Program-made: the position numbers and the translations under genes
Part shown: positions 1-13,300 of the stretch, in pieces
Layout: the number at the start of each line of letters is the position of its first letter
How positions within the stretch are numbered: position 1 is the first letter of the stretch
Origin: Tubiluchus corallicola
Taxonomy: Eukaryota > Priapulida > Priapulimorpha > Priapulimorphida > Tubiluchidae
Length of the DNA: 64,000 nucleotides
Reading direction: 5' to 3'
NCBI GenBank assembly: GCA_030141605.1
Contig: JAQGDQ010000029.1
Location: 427,501-491,500, forward strand
The notes under the pieces: generated by a model
The model's database searches: none
Seen by the model: only the letters and a program-made list of their open reading frames with translations
What the model was told of the DNA's origin: nothing

Positions 1-603
1 ATCACAGCTATATAAAATGACAGTATATTGTAAATAAATCATCACGTGGGGGATTTATTAGTTAAATGCAGAAAATTATAAAATGAGAAAAAACTAAAAA
101 ATTAAAAAAAAGTACAAAAAAGCACCTTCTTAGCATCGTTACATCTCCCAGTATCATAGATCAAATTTTTTAGATCTAATACTTTAAAAATAAAACTCTG
201 TGTGCTACAACATTTCTTTAATTTCTACCTAATATGTGTGGGATTTTCTGATTATGTTTTACAAATAAAATCTCCGTTTTTAATCCACTATTGTATATGT
301 TACGTGAAATTGAAATTTTTGCATGAATGTATGTATGCTGAGTTTCATGTTTTTGTGATACAAAACCATAGTGCTAAAAGCAGAGACTTCAGATGCCAGA
401 TTCAGTATTTCATGGTACAGGAATTGTCATTGCTAATGTGACAGATGCTGGTCTGGCCACATCGATTTAGATTAATTAGCCCCTGCTTGGGTTGCACAAT
501 GCCATACCATACATAACATTGCAGCTCTACTTTTCACAATTTCACAAAAGATTTGCTTTCATCAGAAATATAAAATAGTGTAGCTTTTTTGCTGTCTTGA
601 TAC
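1..603 (-). other. Start of reelin intron 48
   Basis: AT-rich sequence downstream of exon 48. No further reelin coding sequence is visible here, so the exons for repeats 6B-8 and the C-terminal region lie beyond the left edge. Confidence 0.6.
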
Positions 604-744
604 CTGCAAAAACCAAAATCACAGAGTCCATGCCCATTGCACATGTAGATACATTCGTCTCCAATATATACATTGTCTATGGCCCAGGAGTCATTTAACT
701 GATAACCAGGTGACTGTATCCAACGAAACCTTGTGCTCTGAGAT
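604..744 (-). CDS. RELN: Reelin exon 48: repeat 6A end and EGF 6
   Basis: Encodes residues about 2448-2495: STRFRWIQSPGYQLNDSWAI, DNVYIGDECIYMCNGHGLCD, then FGFC. The phase-2 donor GTATCA at 603 leads to an exon that is not in the window. I find no match to the expected EGF end (C-D-x-x-W/Y-x-G) between 1 and 603. Confidence 0.95.
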
Positions 745-3700
745 CTACAGTAAAACAACAAAAAGGCATTTTATAAATTACTCAGACCACAGCATTATAA
801 TTGAAACAAGGACTAAGATAAAGTGATCAAAATTCTACTAAATGACATTGAAAGACTGCAACAGACAAACGTTTGTATGAATGCTCTAAGAATATTAGTC
901 ATTTTCAATACAAATTATGTTTCAGTTACGGAAATTACACAAAAGGAACATTTAGTTAAAATGGCCTAAAAGCTTTAAATGTTTGATCTAAAGCTTGCAT
1001 ACTTTTGGTAAAACATGAGAAAATTCACAGCAGACAAGCAAGAACAAAGACATTAGAGCTTTTCTAAGTTTGACTAAGATGCATGAGTCCATGTTAATTC
1101 AGTAAATGACTGCAAAGGAATTTTAATGAGCTTAATAAATGATCATTTGCCATCACCAAAAACAAAACAGCAAACACCTACCGTTAGGTAACTGTAAAAA
1201 TATAGTTTCATCACCCAGACCACATTTTAAGATCATTGTGATAGCTAATAGCTAATGCTTACTTTGTATAGGAAGGCAGTTTGATTGTAACACGATTCCA
1301 CTTATAGTAGACATCTCCTTTATAGATGGTAGGCTCATAGTAAGATGGACAGGAAGCAGTACTAGGAAAGCAACCTTTATCAACTAGTTCCCAAGATTTA
1401 CCATTATTCAGAGAATATTCAAGCTGAATGCCTACAAAGTCATATATATATATATACTACTGCATTTACATAATCCATTTACAACAAACATTTCATAACT
1501 TATAATTTTCAGGTACCACCAACACCTGTTGAACAATTAGCAATTAACTAGAAATGTTTAAAGTATTTTTCCATTAAAGTTGAACCAGAGAAGACATAAA
1601 TCAATCAATGAGATTAAGCCACATAAATATTTAGCACAACATTAAATTTAGGCCACATAATAGCCTTTAGAAAGTATTCACAATTTAATAAACAGTCATA
1701 AAAGATTTAAGAAAAAAATTATAATTTGCTTTACTTACTGAAACAAGAGCCAGCAAGGCAGCTCATTGCCAAGTCAAACTGCAGGTAAGTTAACTCAGTA
1801 ATTTGAACACTAGATGTCATAGCAAACCGTGCCACATCCGTCCCTGAAGTGCAAAATGAAACTAAGTTGTGAACAACGAAAATGTAGAATAACATGTACC
1901 ATCTTAAGTGGTCATTTGTATAAAGTAAAAACTATACAGAAACAGGTTTTGTGATTACTAACAAACACTAACAAGTTAGCAATTTCAGTAAATGTATAGT
2001 CATTTATATAAAACTTTCAAAAATATTAATACGATGTGGATTCATGTATCAGTTTTAAAAACTGACTAATCTGAACCAAATAAACAATGTTTAAGTTAAT
2101 ACTTTCAAAATGATTAGGCCAAGTATAGTATTCTTTATGGAACAAAAAGTAGAGTGCATTCAACGAAAATAAAACTTAGTACAATGGTTTTATGAGTGAG
2201 GAAAATCTAATAAATATTTTTTTGTTTCAAACCACAACAATTCAAGGTTGAAACTTTACATTTTTCTAACATAAGGTACCTAAGTAAATAAAATCTAACT
2301 ATACAGATGTACAACACAGCAGCCATAACTTACCATCAAATATCAAAGCACTGCTTAGTCGACTGCAATAATACCCCAACCTTGAACCTGCTTGTAAGAT
2401 CCAATTCGCAGCTTCATGAGTAGCGAAATCATCTGTCAAGGTACGCATCCCTAAATCATCACCGCCGATATAAATCTGCAATAAAAGTAACCATCATCAC
2501 CACCATGGCAATCCATAGGAAACAAATATGACTAGAGAGATTAGTTGCTGTGAAACCATGGAAATGTAGGACTTAAATATTTCTCTGGCTCTGCCAAGGA
2601 TTACAGCAAAAGCAGAACCAACAGAACTTTAAGATCCACTCACTGGGTATTAAATACAGTAAACCAGTAAAACACTTAAATTGCATAACTGGAACTATCG
2701 ACAAATTGCCGGACAGTAACCTGCTAAATTCAGTGACTACTGCCATTGTCGCACAGTAGAATCTACCACTGACCATCAAAGAGACTATATGACAACGCAC
2801 ATCTGTCTGCAATTACCACATCTCCAATTTTTCTGATGGCAATGAAAAAGAGCTATAAGCCATAGTTGGGGTATGAAATAATGCACAGTTACATTAAATG
2901 GTGTTGTCAAATTTTCAGTTCTCATTGGGTCAAATACCAAAAAAAATTAAGAATTTGAGAAATAAGGCAGACAATAAATATACTTTTGTTTCCGTCTAAT
3001 TAAATGGTGAGTATTTTTTATTGCACACAGGCTGGGAATTTTATAATTTTTTTTGTATGTTCATATACCTAAGTGACACAGTCATAAAAGTGTATTTTTT
3101 CATTTAAAATGTAAAATGCAATAATTATCATAACATCATTGTTTCGGCAAGAACACAGCCATATTTTTCTCTCAATTTGTATGATGCTGATTATCATATT
3201 GGAGGCTAAAAACTATTGTATTTTCCACCAAATCAGCATACTAATGTTGCAGAGTATTGTATACCATAATTATCAGAACATACGTTTAAACCATACAAAA
3301 AAGAGACTATATGATAATCGATAATTATACAATAATCTAGTAATGCAAAACAAGAAACTAAAAAGCAAAGCATGCAAAAATGTGCATTGCAAAAATTTAA
3401 AACATTACGCCTAACTAGTGGGAAATAAACAAACTTTGATTTTAACTGATTTTAAATATTCCATGATTCAGCTTTGAACATTCACAGAGCTTTAAAAAAA
3501 TTTTCTTCCATCGCTACAGACATTTTTGAGCTCATAAGGTAAGACAGAAACAATTTTTTTGTGGACAGCCTGATGAAGTACAAAAAAAATACAGAAGTCA
3601 GAAGTACAAATAATAATGTTAACAAATATTTGTTCCAATATGCACCTGACTGATGCTCCAATCAACAGTGTGTGTTCCATCACAGGTAGGCTGCCACCAG

Positions 3701-6700
3701 CGCAGTCTAGTATGAAAAGTACGAGCAATTTGTGGCAATTCCAACACTATGTAGTCACCACTGCCACGTCCGACACTTGATGAAAATGACTCCAGCATAC
3801 TCCATGTTACGCCATCCACAGAAAACTGAAACAGGATGAGACTCGTGGATTGACGTGGAGTTGCTCCACAACCGATGTTTAAAATGAACTGCACTGAGCT
3901 GAAAATTAGCAATAAACATGAATTAAAAAACGCACCTAAAAAGACACCAAGTGCTGCCCCGCATCACGGTTTACATTAAAAGTTCCTCTTAGAAATTCAA
4001 AATATATATAGACAAGTTAATGAGCCATGAGCAATATGCAACATTAGTTGATAAAATTAAACAAAAATCTAAACTGTTTTAAGTTTTGTGAAACATTTAT
4101 TCATTGTCTTTTCTCTTTTTGTCAAAATGTCCAAAGCTGAAACAGTGAACGATGGCAGGTAACATTAAACGTAACGTTTAGCTACTTAAGAGGCAAATAA
4201 TGAGCTGCTTCATGATTTCATCTGTAATAACTGACCTGTAATATCTCTGCCTGGAAGTGATAACAAAACACGCAAACAATGAATATGCATTACCTCACAA
4301 AACGAAGGTCCAGGTCATGAGAGACCAAGATTCTTTCACCAGACAGATAAAAGTGTAGTGATCTGGTTGATACATCACTGCCACATACCTCATCTATTTC
4401 CGCTCCACTCATTTCACTCCATCTATTTGGTTCAACTAAGTACCCTGGAGAACAATAAACACAGTGCTGTCAGCATAAACTTGTTTAAAACAAACAAAAC
4501 AGGTTGAAAGCTGTTATTTTTTGACCATGTTTAAAACAACCTTATCTTCAGTGTTTTTTGTTATTGGAATTATGAAAACATGTTAAAAAAACAAGAATTC
4601 TTAGACTAAGATGATCAATGTTTCAAATGTCTGCAGAGCAAACCAAGCACCCTAGCACCTAAATGATGACGTTTGATGTTACAGTTTCTCTAAAGGGAAA
4701 AAAAAGGAATTTTAAAGTAGTCTCAAAAAAATTCACATAAAATTATATTTCTAATGCTCACCTGTTTGAAAGATTTATGTAACAGAGAAGGAAAATTCTT
4801 GATAATTTAAAATGTTTGTGCCAGCTGGTAAGATGTCACTGGTCCACTTCCTCAGTATCACCAAAAAATGATACTGGCTCACCAAAAATATATATTATTA
4901 ATATAGCAATGTATAGTTTTGTTTAATTATTAGTGAGGTGTGCTGTACGAATGTTCTTGCTTTTTTAATAACATGTATGCAGTGTGATCTAAACTTGTTT
5001 CAGTTAGCTTTCTCAATGACTCAACGTTAAAATGGCTGTACCTAAGTAGTCCTCGTGGGAGATTAAATTTTTAACTTTCATACAGCATTGCTGCTAATAC
5101 AAGTTCAGTACAAAATAAGACCACAAGCAATACAAATTTTAAAACAATTTTTACCTTTATGTAAGAATTGTGATTTCTTATGCTTTAACATATTAAATAT
5201 TCATTTAAATGCTCTACAATGAGGTATGACAAGTAATAAAAACTAATAACAAACCAGAAAAAGTATCCTGCAGAAATTTTGCATTGTCTGCATCAGCATG
5301 TTCACAATATTGTCCAGAATAACCACTATCACATAAGCAAATATCACCATTGACACAGTAACCATGTCCATAGCAATGATACGCACACAAAGGGCCAATG
5401 TATATGTTGTCTACGGCCCATGTGGGAGGGAAACTGAAAGGAGTGTATTCCCCCTGGTACCATCTGAATCGAGCTGGGCTAGAAAGGAATATAGTATTTA
5501 ATGAAGCAAGATTGACAAATTCAGCTTTTCAAAACAAAATTGAAATAATTGAGTGGTGCTGACTTAAACTGAGTTGCTGACTAACTTCAGGTCACACAAA
5601 CCTCCTTTTTTCACAATTTTCCAAGAACTTTTGTGCACATGCAGATGTCACTTTGAACAGGTTGTCCAATTTTTAATATGCTTTCAAGAAAATGGAGTAG
5701 CTTTATGCAAGCATGACATGCAAGCAAGTTACCATAGCCAGTTCAGCGTATTGAGAAAAAGGGGCATCTCAGCCCAAACTGTTATGGAATCTGTCAAGAT
5801 GTTATGTCAAGGCTTGTTATGGAATCCATTGATGGCTTCACAAAGCGCCATTTAATAGCTACTTTTTACCGCATTCTCATTATCCTTTTGGTTTTTGCTG
5901 TTCTTATGCTATTTGAATGCATTTACATTGAAATCTGTCATGGGTAATCGTAAAAAAATAGAATGAATGCAAAACAAAGTAAATTATATGAAGGTTAAAC
6001 TTACCCACAGTAGCTTATATCATCAAGTGGTAAAGTGACTCGTTTCCAATTGCGGGAAACAGTTTTATAATAAATGCTGGGTTGTTGCTCTTCAGGCCTG
6101 CAGATAGCAGCACTGTGCTCTGCCGACAAGTGAGCGGTCTCATCAGCTGCACGCACGAGTGACCAGGTAGCGCCATCATCCATTGAGATTTCAAAACGCA
6201 CTGCATTTTCGGCATCACTACTACCTCCACAGCCTACTTTTATCTACAGGAAATTTATTTTAAATTTTTAGGTTATCATAAATTTCAGTTTTGTAAAATA
6301 TATGCCTTATACAATAGCAAATAAGTACTAAATGTCTTGCAAAGCACGAGTACCCACAAAGAAACACTTTTATCTGGGTCACCTGGGTCAGGTAACAGTA
6401 TCCACATTATAAGTGATACTTTGGCTGAAGGACATTTTATTTTTTCACTACCCACCACTAGTCCAGGATCCCCTTTTGCCAAATTACTCTTATAAGCTTT
6501 CCGCTGAATATGCTTAAATAATTATGGTAATTGACAGTAGGTGTTATAAAAACAAATGCTGTGGGTGTTGGCAAACATTTTTATTAGTATGAAAACTTCA
6601 CAAAGGAATTTCTTCAGGAAGAAATGAAGAGCACAATTTTTTGTAATTCTTAGTCTAAATAAACTGATTTTGAGCAATTTTTTATTTACTTATTTTATTA

Positions 6701-9700
6701 GTTCACTTATATAAAATTAGTATTCTTAAATAATTGCACATGTTTTTAAATAATTAGACATAGGAATTTTGATATTAATCCATGTCTAAAAGTCATTTAA
6801 AGCGTTTGCACTGCATTCCAGGCTGAGTGATGACTCATACATGCGTCTGAGAATTGATTCAGTCGGTTAATTGAGTCAAAACACTTTCATCCCAAAGGGA
6901 GTCTATTAAATGGCCCCTACTGTATACTGTAAATAAATGAATAAAATATAAATTGTAATGCCCCTGATGTCCTGCACTGTTTCTAAAGGATCCAGATTCA
7001 CAAATGTGAGCATTGAGTTACCTCAAACTGTACAACCGATCCTCGGTCAATCTGTATATCTCTGGTGTACATTGCTCTTTGTCCGGCAAAGCTGTCAAAC
7101 ACCAAGCCTCGGTGGTCACTGCAACATAATTAAGGCACAATCATCTCACAATATTCTCCTGAATCACCTAGAAGTGCATTTGCACACTGCAATCTCAAAC
7201 ACAGCCAGTTTTATCATTCTAGAGTTACTTATGCATTTGTAATTTACAATTGTAATTTTGAAGCCTTGATTGCTAACATTTCTACAGTAAACACTCCAAA
7301 ATTTACAAGATAATCACATTTACATGGTGCTCAAACTAAACATTGGCAGCAGCACATGGACAGCTACGATATCAAACTAAAAATCCTATGATATCACTGT
7401 GAATTAACATGTATTTAACTTAAATTAATATCTATTTTTCATGATACAAACTTTCTTTAGTAACTTTAGTTGACCAATTTTAAGACATTTTTAGAAAATT
7501 CATGAGCGACAAATGAGGAATGAGAATGGTTTTAGTTTGTTTTACAGAGATCTGCATGCAGCTTACGAAAAACCATAATAAAAGAACAGAGTGGTAAGAA
7601 ATTTTGACAAGATGATTTCAAATTAGACTTATTTATCAATAGTTCCGGTTTGTCAATTTAAGCTTTGACAAAAATAAAAATTTGACAATATTATATGGGC
7701 AGTTTGTTTACAGCTTCAGTTTGTCTGCTACTTCCATGGCAATAAAGCTAGTCTAGATTAAAGAAAAACCAACAAACAAAAGTTAAAGCATACTTTGAAC
7801 AGAAATAGTCAGGCCGTCCACCAGGCCAGAACATAAACGCATTCTGCTGTGGAGCTTCGTCCAAAGTATCGTATATTACGTTCGGTGGAATGACATCACC
7901 ACCAATGATAACATTATCCAAAGCCCATACATCTTTACCACTACCTAGGAATAAAAAATATGTTTAGTGAGGAATGGGACAAAATGGAGAGTAACGAGAC
8001 ACGATCAAGATAAAAAATCAGCAATAAACCATCTTAAGGTATAATTAAATGAAAAGTACTGATAGTTACAGAAAAATAAATTTTACGCAATAAAGAGTTC
8101 AATAAAAATGAAACTATGATATGTGAATAGCTGAGGGTAAAAATAATTAATAAACAGATTAATAAAAGGATGAATGGATCAATAAAAAACAAATGAATAA
8201 TTGGACAGAAAGGCAAAAGAAAGTACAGCTGGAGAAACAGACAGCTGATCAAATGAAACAAGGAAGAGAGCCGTACACATCGAATTTCATATGATTTCAT
8301 ACAAATGTTTTTCTATGTCATGAGTTCTTGTTCACAAGTAATCTCAGCTGAGTATAAATGTTGAAAATAAAACTGGCACCCACAAGACCAGCAGCCAGTA
8401 CTGTAACTGAAATAACAATACCAGTAAAAATGCTTTTGCTGAAGTGCTCAGCTTACCTCCATGGCTTGGTTGCCAAAATCTTATTCTCGAAGCGTTTGTC
8501 TTAGCCTGATCAGGCAGTGGAAGATTATAAAATGCTGGTTGAGAATCACCACTATAAACAAATAAAATGATAAGATTTATTAATAAGTCTAAATAATATG
8601 AAACCTATTCGTACTATCTGTGCATTTCATAATAATCATAAATAATCTACATGGTTGGGGTTTATTAGCATAAATAAAAGGCATTTCTGGAATCATAAGG
8701 AGTGTTCTTGATCATATCATAATAGTCATGCAGTCAGAGTATCATCAGTGTACTTTCATTTACAATTTTACAGCTTCGAAAAATAGTACTAAAACTGCAA
8801 AAAAAGCGTCAAGTCTCAAAATATTCCAGTGAAACCAGAAAAGAAGTCAGCTATCAACTCTCAGTCCTGTAATGCAAGAGAATGACTGTCCATTTGTACA
8901 AAAACAATAAGTGTGACTCACCCGTGTCTAAGTTCTCTCAAAAGATGCCAAGTTATGCCGCCATTGTTAGTAAACTGTACTAGAACAGATCGTGGTATGC
9001 CAGACTCCTCCTTGCCACAAACATACTTGTACACAAATTGGAGATATCTGGTACTGGTCAAGTCAAAATCAATTGATTCTAGCATTCTCACCCCTGCCTG
9101 AAAATAATGCAGACACATGTTGTATGTTTCACCCCCTCCTCCAATCCTCTCTCTCTTTCTCTTTCATATACAATTTGATATCTAATAATGCAGCTTGGCA
9201 TATACATTTCAAAATCTTTTGTGTTTTCATACTTAAATATCAGCATCCTATATGTCTTGACAATAATTTTGAAATGTGTGTACATTTACTAGATAACACG
9301 CATGCATGCACACGGTCATGCACGCACGCGTCAAGTTCTGCATTTTTCAAGGTCTATATGCAAGACACATCCGCTTCCTTACAAAGAAAGCAAAACGGTT
9401 TTATCCACAAATAAAAAAAGATGGTTAGTTTCACTAGTTTTCATTGGCAGAAATAATACTACAGAGCCTGTTTTTTCAAATTACTAAACCAAAATCAATT
9501 TTATCTCAATAAGAACAGTTAGATAATTAATGAAAAAAACTATTAAACTAAAAATCTGTAACAATTTTAAACTAGATAATCAATGAACGCGACAAGATGA
9601 ATACTTTATGAAACACGAGTGAGCTTCCTCCGACCAAAGTGTCACACATTGGGCCAACTTCTGCACCATAAACCCTTTTCCAAATGGACATGTTTAGCCC

Positions 9701-10335
9701 TCTTTCAAATGTGTCTCGTCCACCGCATGGCAGTTGTGCTAGGGGCACACAGAATTGACCTCCAAAACCCTCATCACATCTACAACATTGTTACACTTAC
9801 AATGTAATGAACATTTACAATATTTATAACACGATCATATCTACATTCTACAATAAGCCTTTTCACAGTTTCGCTATGCACACGCGCTATTGCTGCAAGT
9901 CAAAGGTAACATGTACCACAGCAACGCGTCTTAACTACAACTGTTACGTGACATGTGGGTAAAGCAAAACCGTCTCCCACATCAGTTCATTAACATCAGT
10001 TGTTTTACATGGACTTCACTTAATTATGCATTAGGCTGAACAATGTAGAGTGATTTATTAGCAGTATTTTGCTTGGGAACAAAAAATAAACTAGGTAAGG
10101 TTCTAATTAACTCTTAAAACACGTTAAAACTATTACTATTACAAAAGCAATGGCTACGAGGCATTGTCAAGTGTACACAAATGTACTGTCAGTAGACTTA
10201 ACCTTTGACTTTTTTACGATCATCATCAATCACTGGTGCTGTGAAAAGGCTTATTAATACCATCATGCATGCATATTATTAATGCAGCTTAAGCCATCTA
10301 CATACATTTCCATTTGCAATAATACTAATAATAGC

Positions 10336-10378
<43 letters not shown>

Positions 10379-13300
10379 TTTATTGTTTGGCAACATTTGA
10401 CACTTTAGAGAGTTGTGACAAAGTATATGTGTACTTACATACAACGAGCCCTGTCACAGTATCCATGTCCTGAACACAGCCAAGGACACCCAGTACCAAC
10501 GTAAATGTTATCCAGAGCCCAGATTTCACCAGCTGGAATATCTCCTTCTGTCATCCACCGAAATCGTGTTGCCGGGGTGCTGAAATATGGATAAAACCTG
10601 CTAGTAAATGAAACAAAGAAATAAAGCAAATTTGAGAAAAGAAAAACAACACCTAAAAAGTGAAGTGAAAAACCAACCTGGAGTTGAACCAAAGACATTT
10701 AGAATTCCAGTGCTCTGTTCACTTCATATAAACCACCAAGTACATTACTTGACCGATAAAATATTAAATTTTTAATGTCCTGTTGCCTCAGCAATTTGAT
10801 TGGTTAACATTCAAAATGCTATTATAAACCATGTCTCGTCTCCTCAATCATTTTAAATACCAGCAGCATGCCTGTATTTTGCTCAAGCTAACCCACATGT
10901 AAATAATAACTCAACCTATTTTATTCAATTTTAGAAGCATTCTTTCAAACATCTCTACAATATACCCTTTGATATACAAGTACTGCTCAATTCATGCAAT
11001 AACTGACCCGCCCATAAACTAATTAATATATAGGTAGTCATCCAATACAACTTACTGTAGGTCATGTTTCCCTCTATTTTTAAGGAAATTAACTTTAAAT
11101 AACTATCTGTTTTGATAAATTTATCCGCAGGCACCGCCATACTTAATGCGCATACACAGACAACATCTTACATATAGGGTCACATTACAGGAATATATGG
11201 GTCTGACTTGTGTACAATTCGTTTTACGACCAATCAGCCAAACCCAACTGTGGTCGGAAGTCGACGACGACCTGTACTTGAAAGCCACAATAAAGGAAAC
11301 AATATACGCACCTCTACATCTGCTTTTTTGTTGTGAAATTCCACTTTGTGACAAAACAAATTATGAAAACCCCCCAGTAAAACTCCCAGACTTACACGGC
11401 TTTAGGAGGCAAATAAGCAAATATTCTAGTCCATGTGCTGTGTGTCTCAGCATTGTAGTGACTACTGCTATGATATCCGTTGCAACCAACATTAGGTGGA
11501 AGACATTCATCTTCAACAGCGTGCCACGATCGCCCACTGTCCACCGAATAATCTAAGCTGAATAAAACACAGCAATGTCAGAAAAACTCGAAAAAATCTA
11601 CCTAAATAAAACTAACAGAAGGCATTCTGCTACTTTCTACTTAGCATGCTTTGGGTCACTTAAGTGAACATGTTCCATATAAATGTTTGCCGTGATTTTC
11701 GTAACATAAACCAAAGGTATTCATTGTTGTCAATGTATTGTTCTTTTGTTATTATCGTTGTTTTGTTGTTGTTCTGTTCCTGCTGTTGTCGCTGTTGCTG
11801 CCATTGTTGTTCTTGTTGTTATCGTCATTGTCACTTTTGTTGTTGACGAAAGTTGTTGTTGTAGTTAGCGCCCTTACTCTTGTTGTTGCTGTCATTTTTA
11901 GTAACAATCACTGTCACTGTTGCTGTCACTGTTACTATCACTTACTTATTTATTTCATATGAACGACACGTTTTTACACAACACAAATAAAAAACTCTAG
12001 TATGAAAACTCACATGCAAAAAGGCTGAGAATATTTAAGGCAGCTCTACATAGATTACAACATGCATAGGGTAAGCTCAGTGACACGTATCTGTACTCTT
12101 TGAGAACGACTGCATCACTAAAACTATAGAAATAAATAATTAGCAACTTACATGTGCACTATGCGGACATGTAGGTCAAATATCTCTGAGCAGAGAAAAG
12201 AAACTACAGAAGGAAATTAATTTAAGGCATGCATCATTTCCACATCTTAAGACAACTTGTTGTGCACAATCTTAGTGCATTTACGGTAAACTAAAAAAAA
12301 GTTAACAGCAATAATGCAGTCACACACAAACTTCCCAATCCAAAAAATTATTGCAGAACTCTCCAGCACTCTTAAAAAGGGATGTCAATACCACTGGCTT
12401 GTGGTCTTTATAACAACTTGTGAAAATAATGGCTATGTTTTTGGAAATGTAAAATGGAAGTGTTTCTGAAGCAAAATAAACATGCTTTGTGGAAGCCCAA
12501 ATAAAAATACAATAACCATTTTCAATACTGCTATAATACAGATGCATGTGAAAAGTAAATCTAATTTATACCTGACAGAGAACGGATAAGTATAGCGCCC
12601 ACATCCAATCATTATGTCAAACTGAATGAAAGCCGATGGTAAAATATGAATATCCCACGTTTCTGCTAATTGATGCTCACCTTCAATATTCAACAATGTC
12701 AAGATACAACATCTGACAATAGCTGATACTTCAACCACATTTCTAAGCAATATTCCTTATCTATAAATTTGGGATCTACTATATCCCACAGGCAACTCAA
12801 AAATTCAAGAAACAAATGTTTTATTAAATATTGTCATTAAATTCAAGATAAATAACGTTTAATATTATCACCAATATTAACAAATTAAAGGGGCTGTATT
12901 TTAAAATTAACAATAACAAGTAATTATATTTTACATTGTTGAAAGTGATTAAAAGCACCTTATGAAGGGAAAATTATTGATACCTTTCCTAGTGCGAAAT
13001 TCCAGTGCATTATTAGGCGCAAGACACGTCAACTTTCGATGTCCCTCCCCAGTTTTGAACCAACCATTTGACTGCTCAAGTTCAAAATCGTCCTGAAAGT
13101 TTGACTGTCGGCGTTCATCGCTGAGCTTGATACTATCCACTGCCCAAGGTGCTCGATGTTCTAAGAGAAAAGGAAAGTGCATTCATACAGATAAACTTAA
13201 AAACCACGAAAAAGAAAAGGTAGAATGAATAATAAAGTCATTAAAAAACTTTACGCACAGCACAGAACAAAACAGTGATATTTTCATGATCAGTGAGCCA

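Noticed and set aside
11664-11962. Leu- and Cys-rich plus-strand ORFs
   Set aside because: They translate a TGY-rich trinucleotide tract within a reelin intron.
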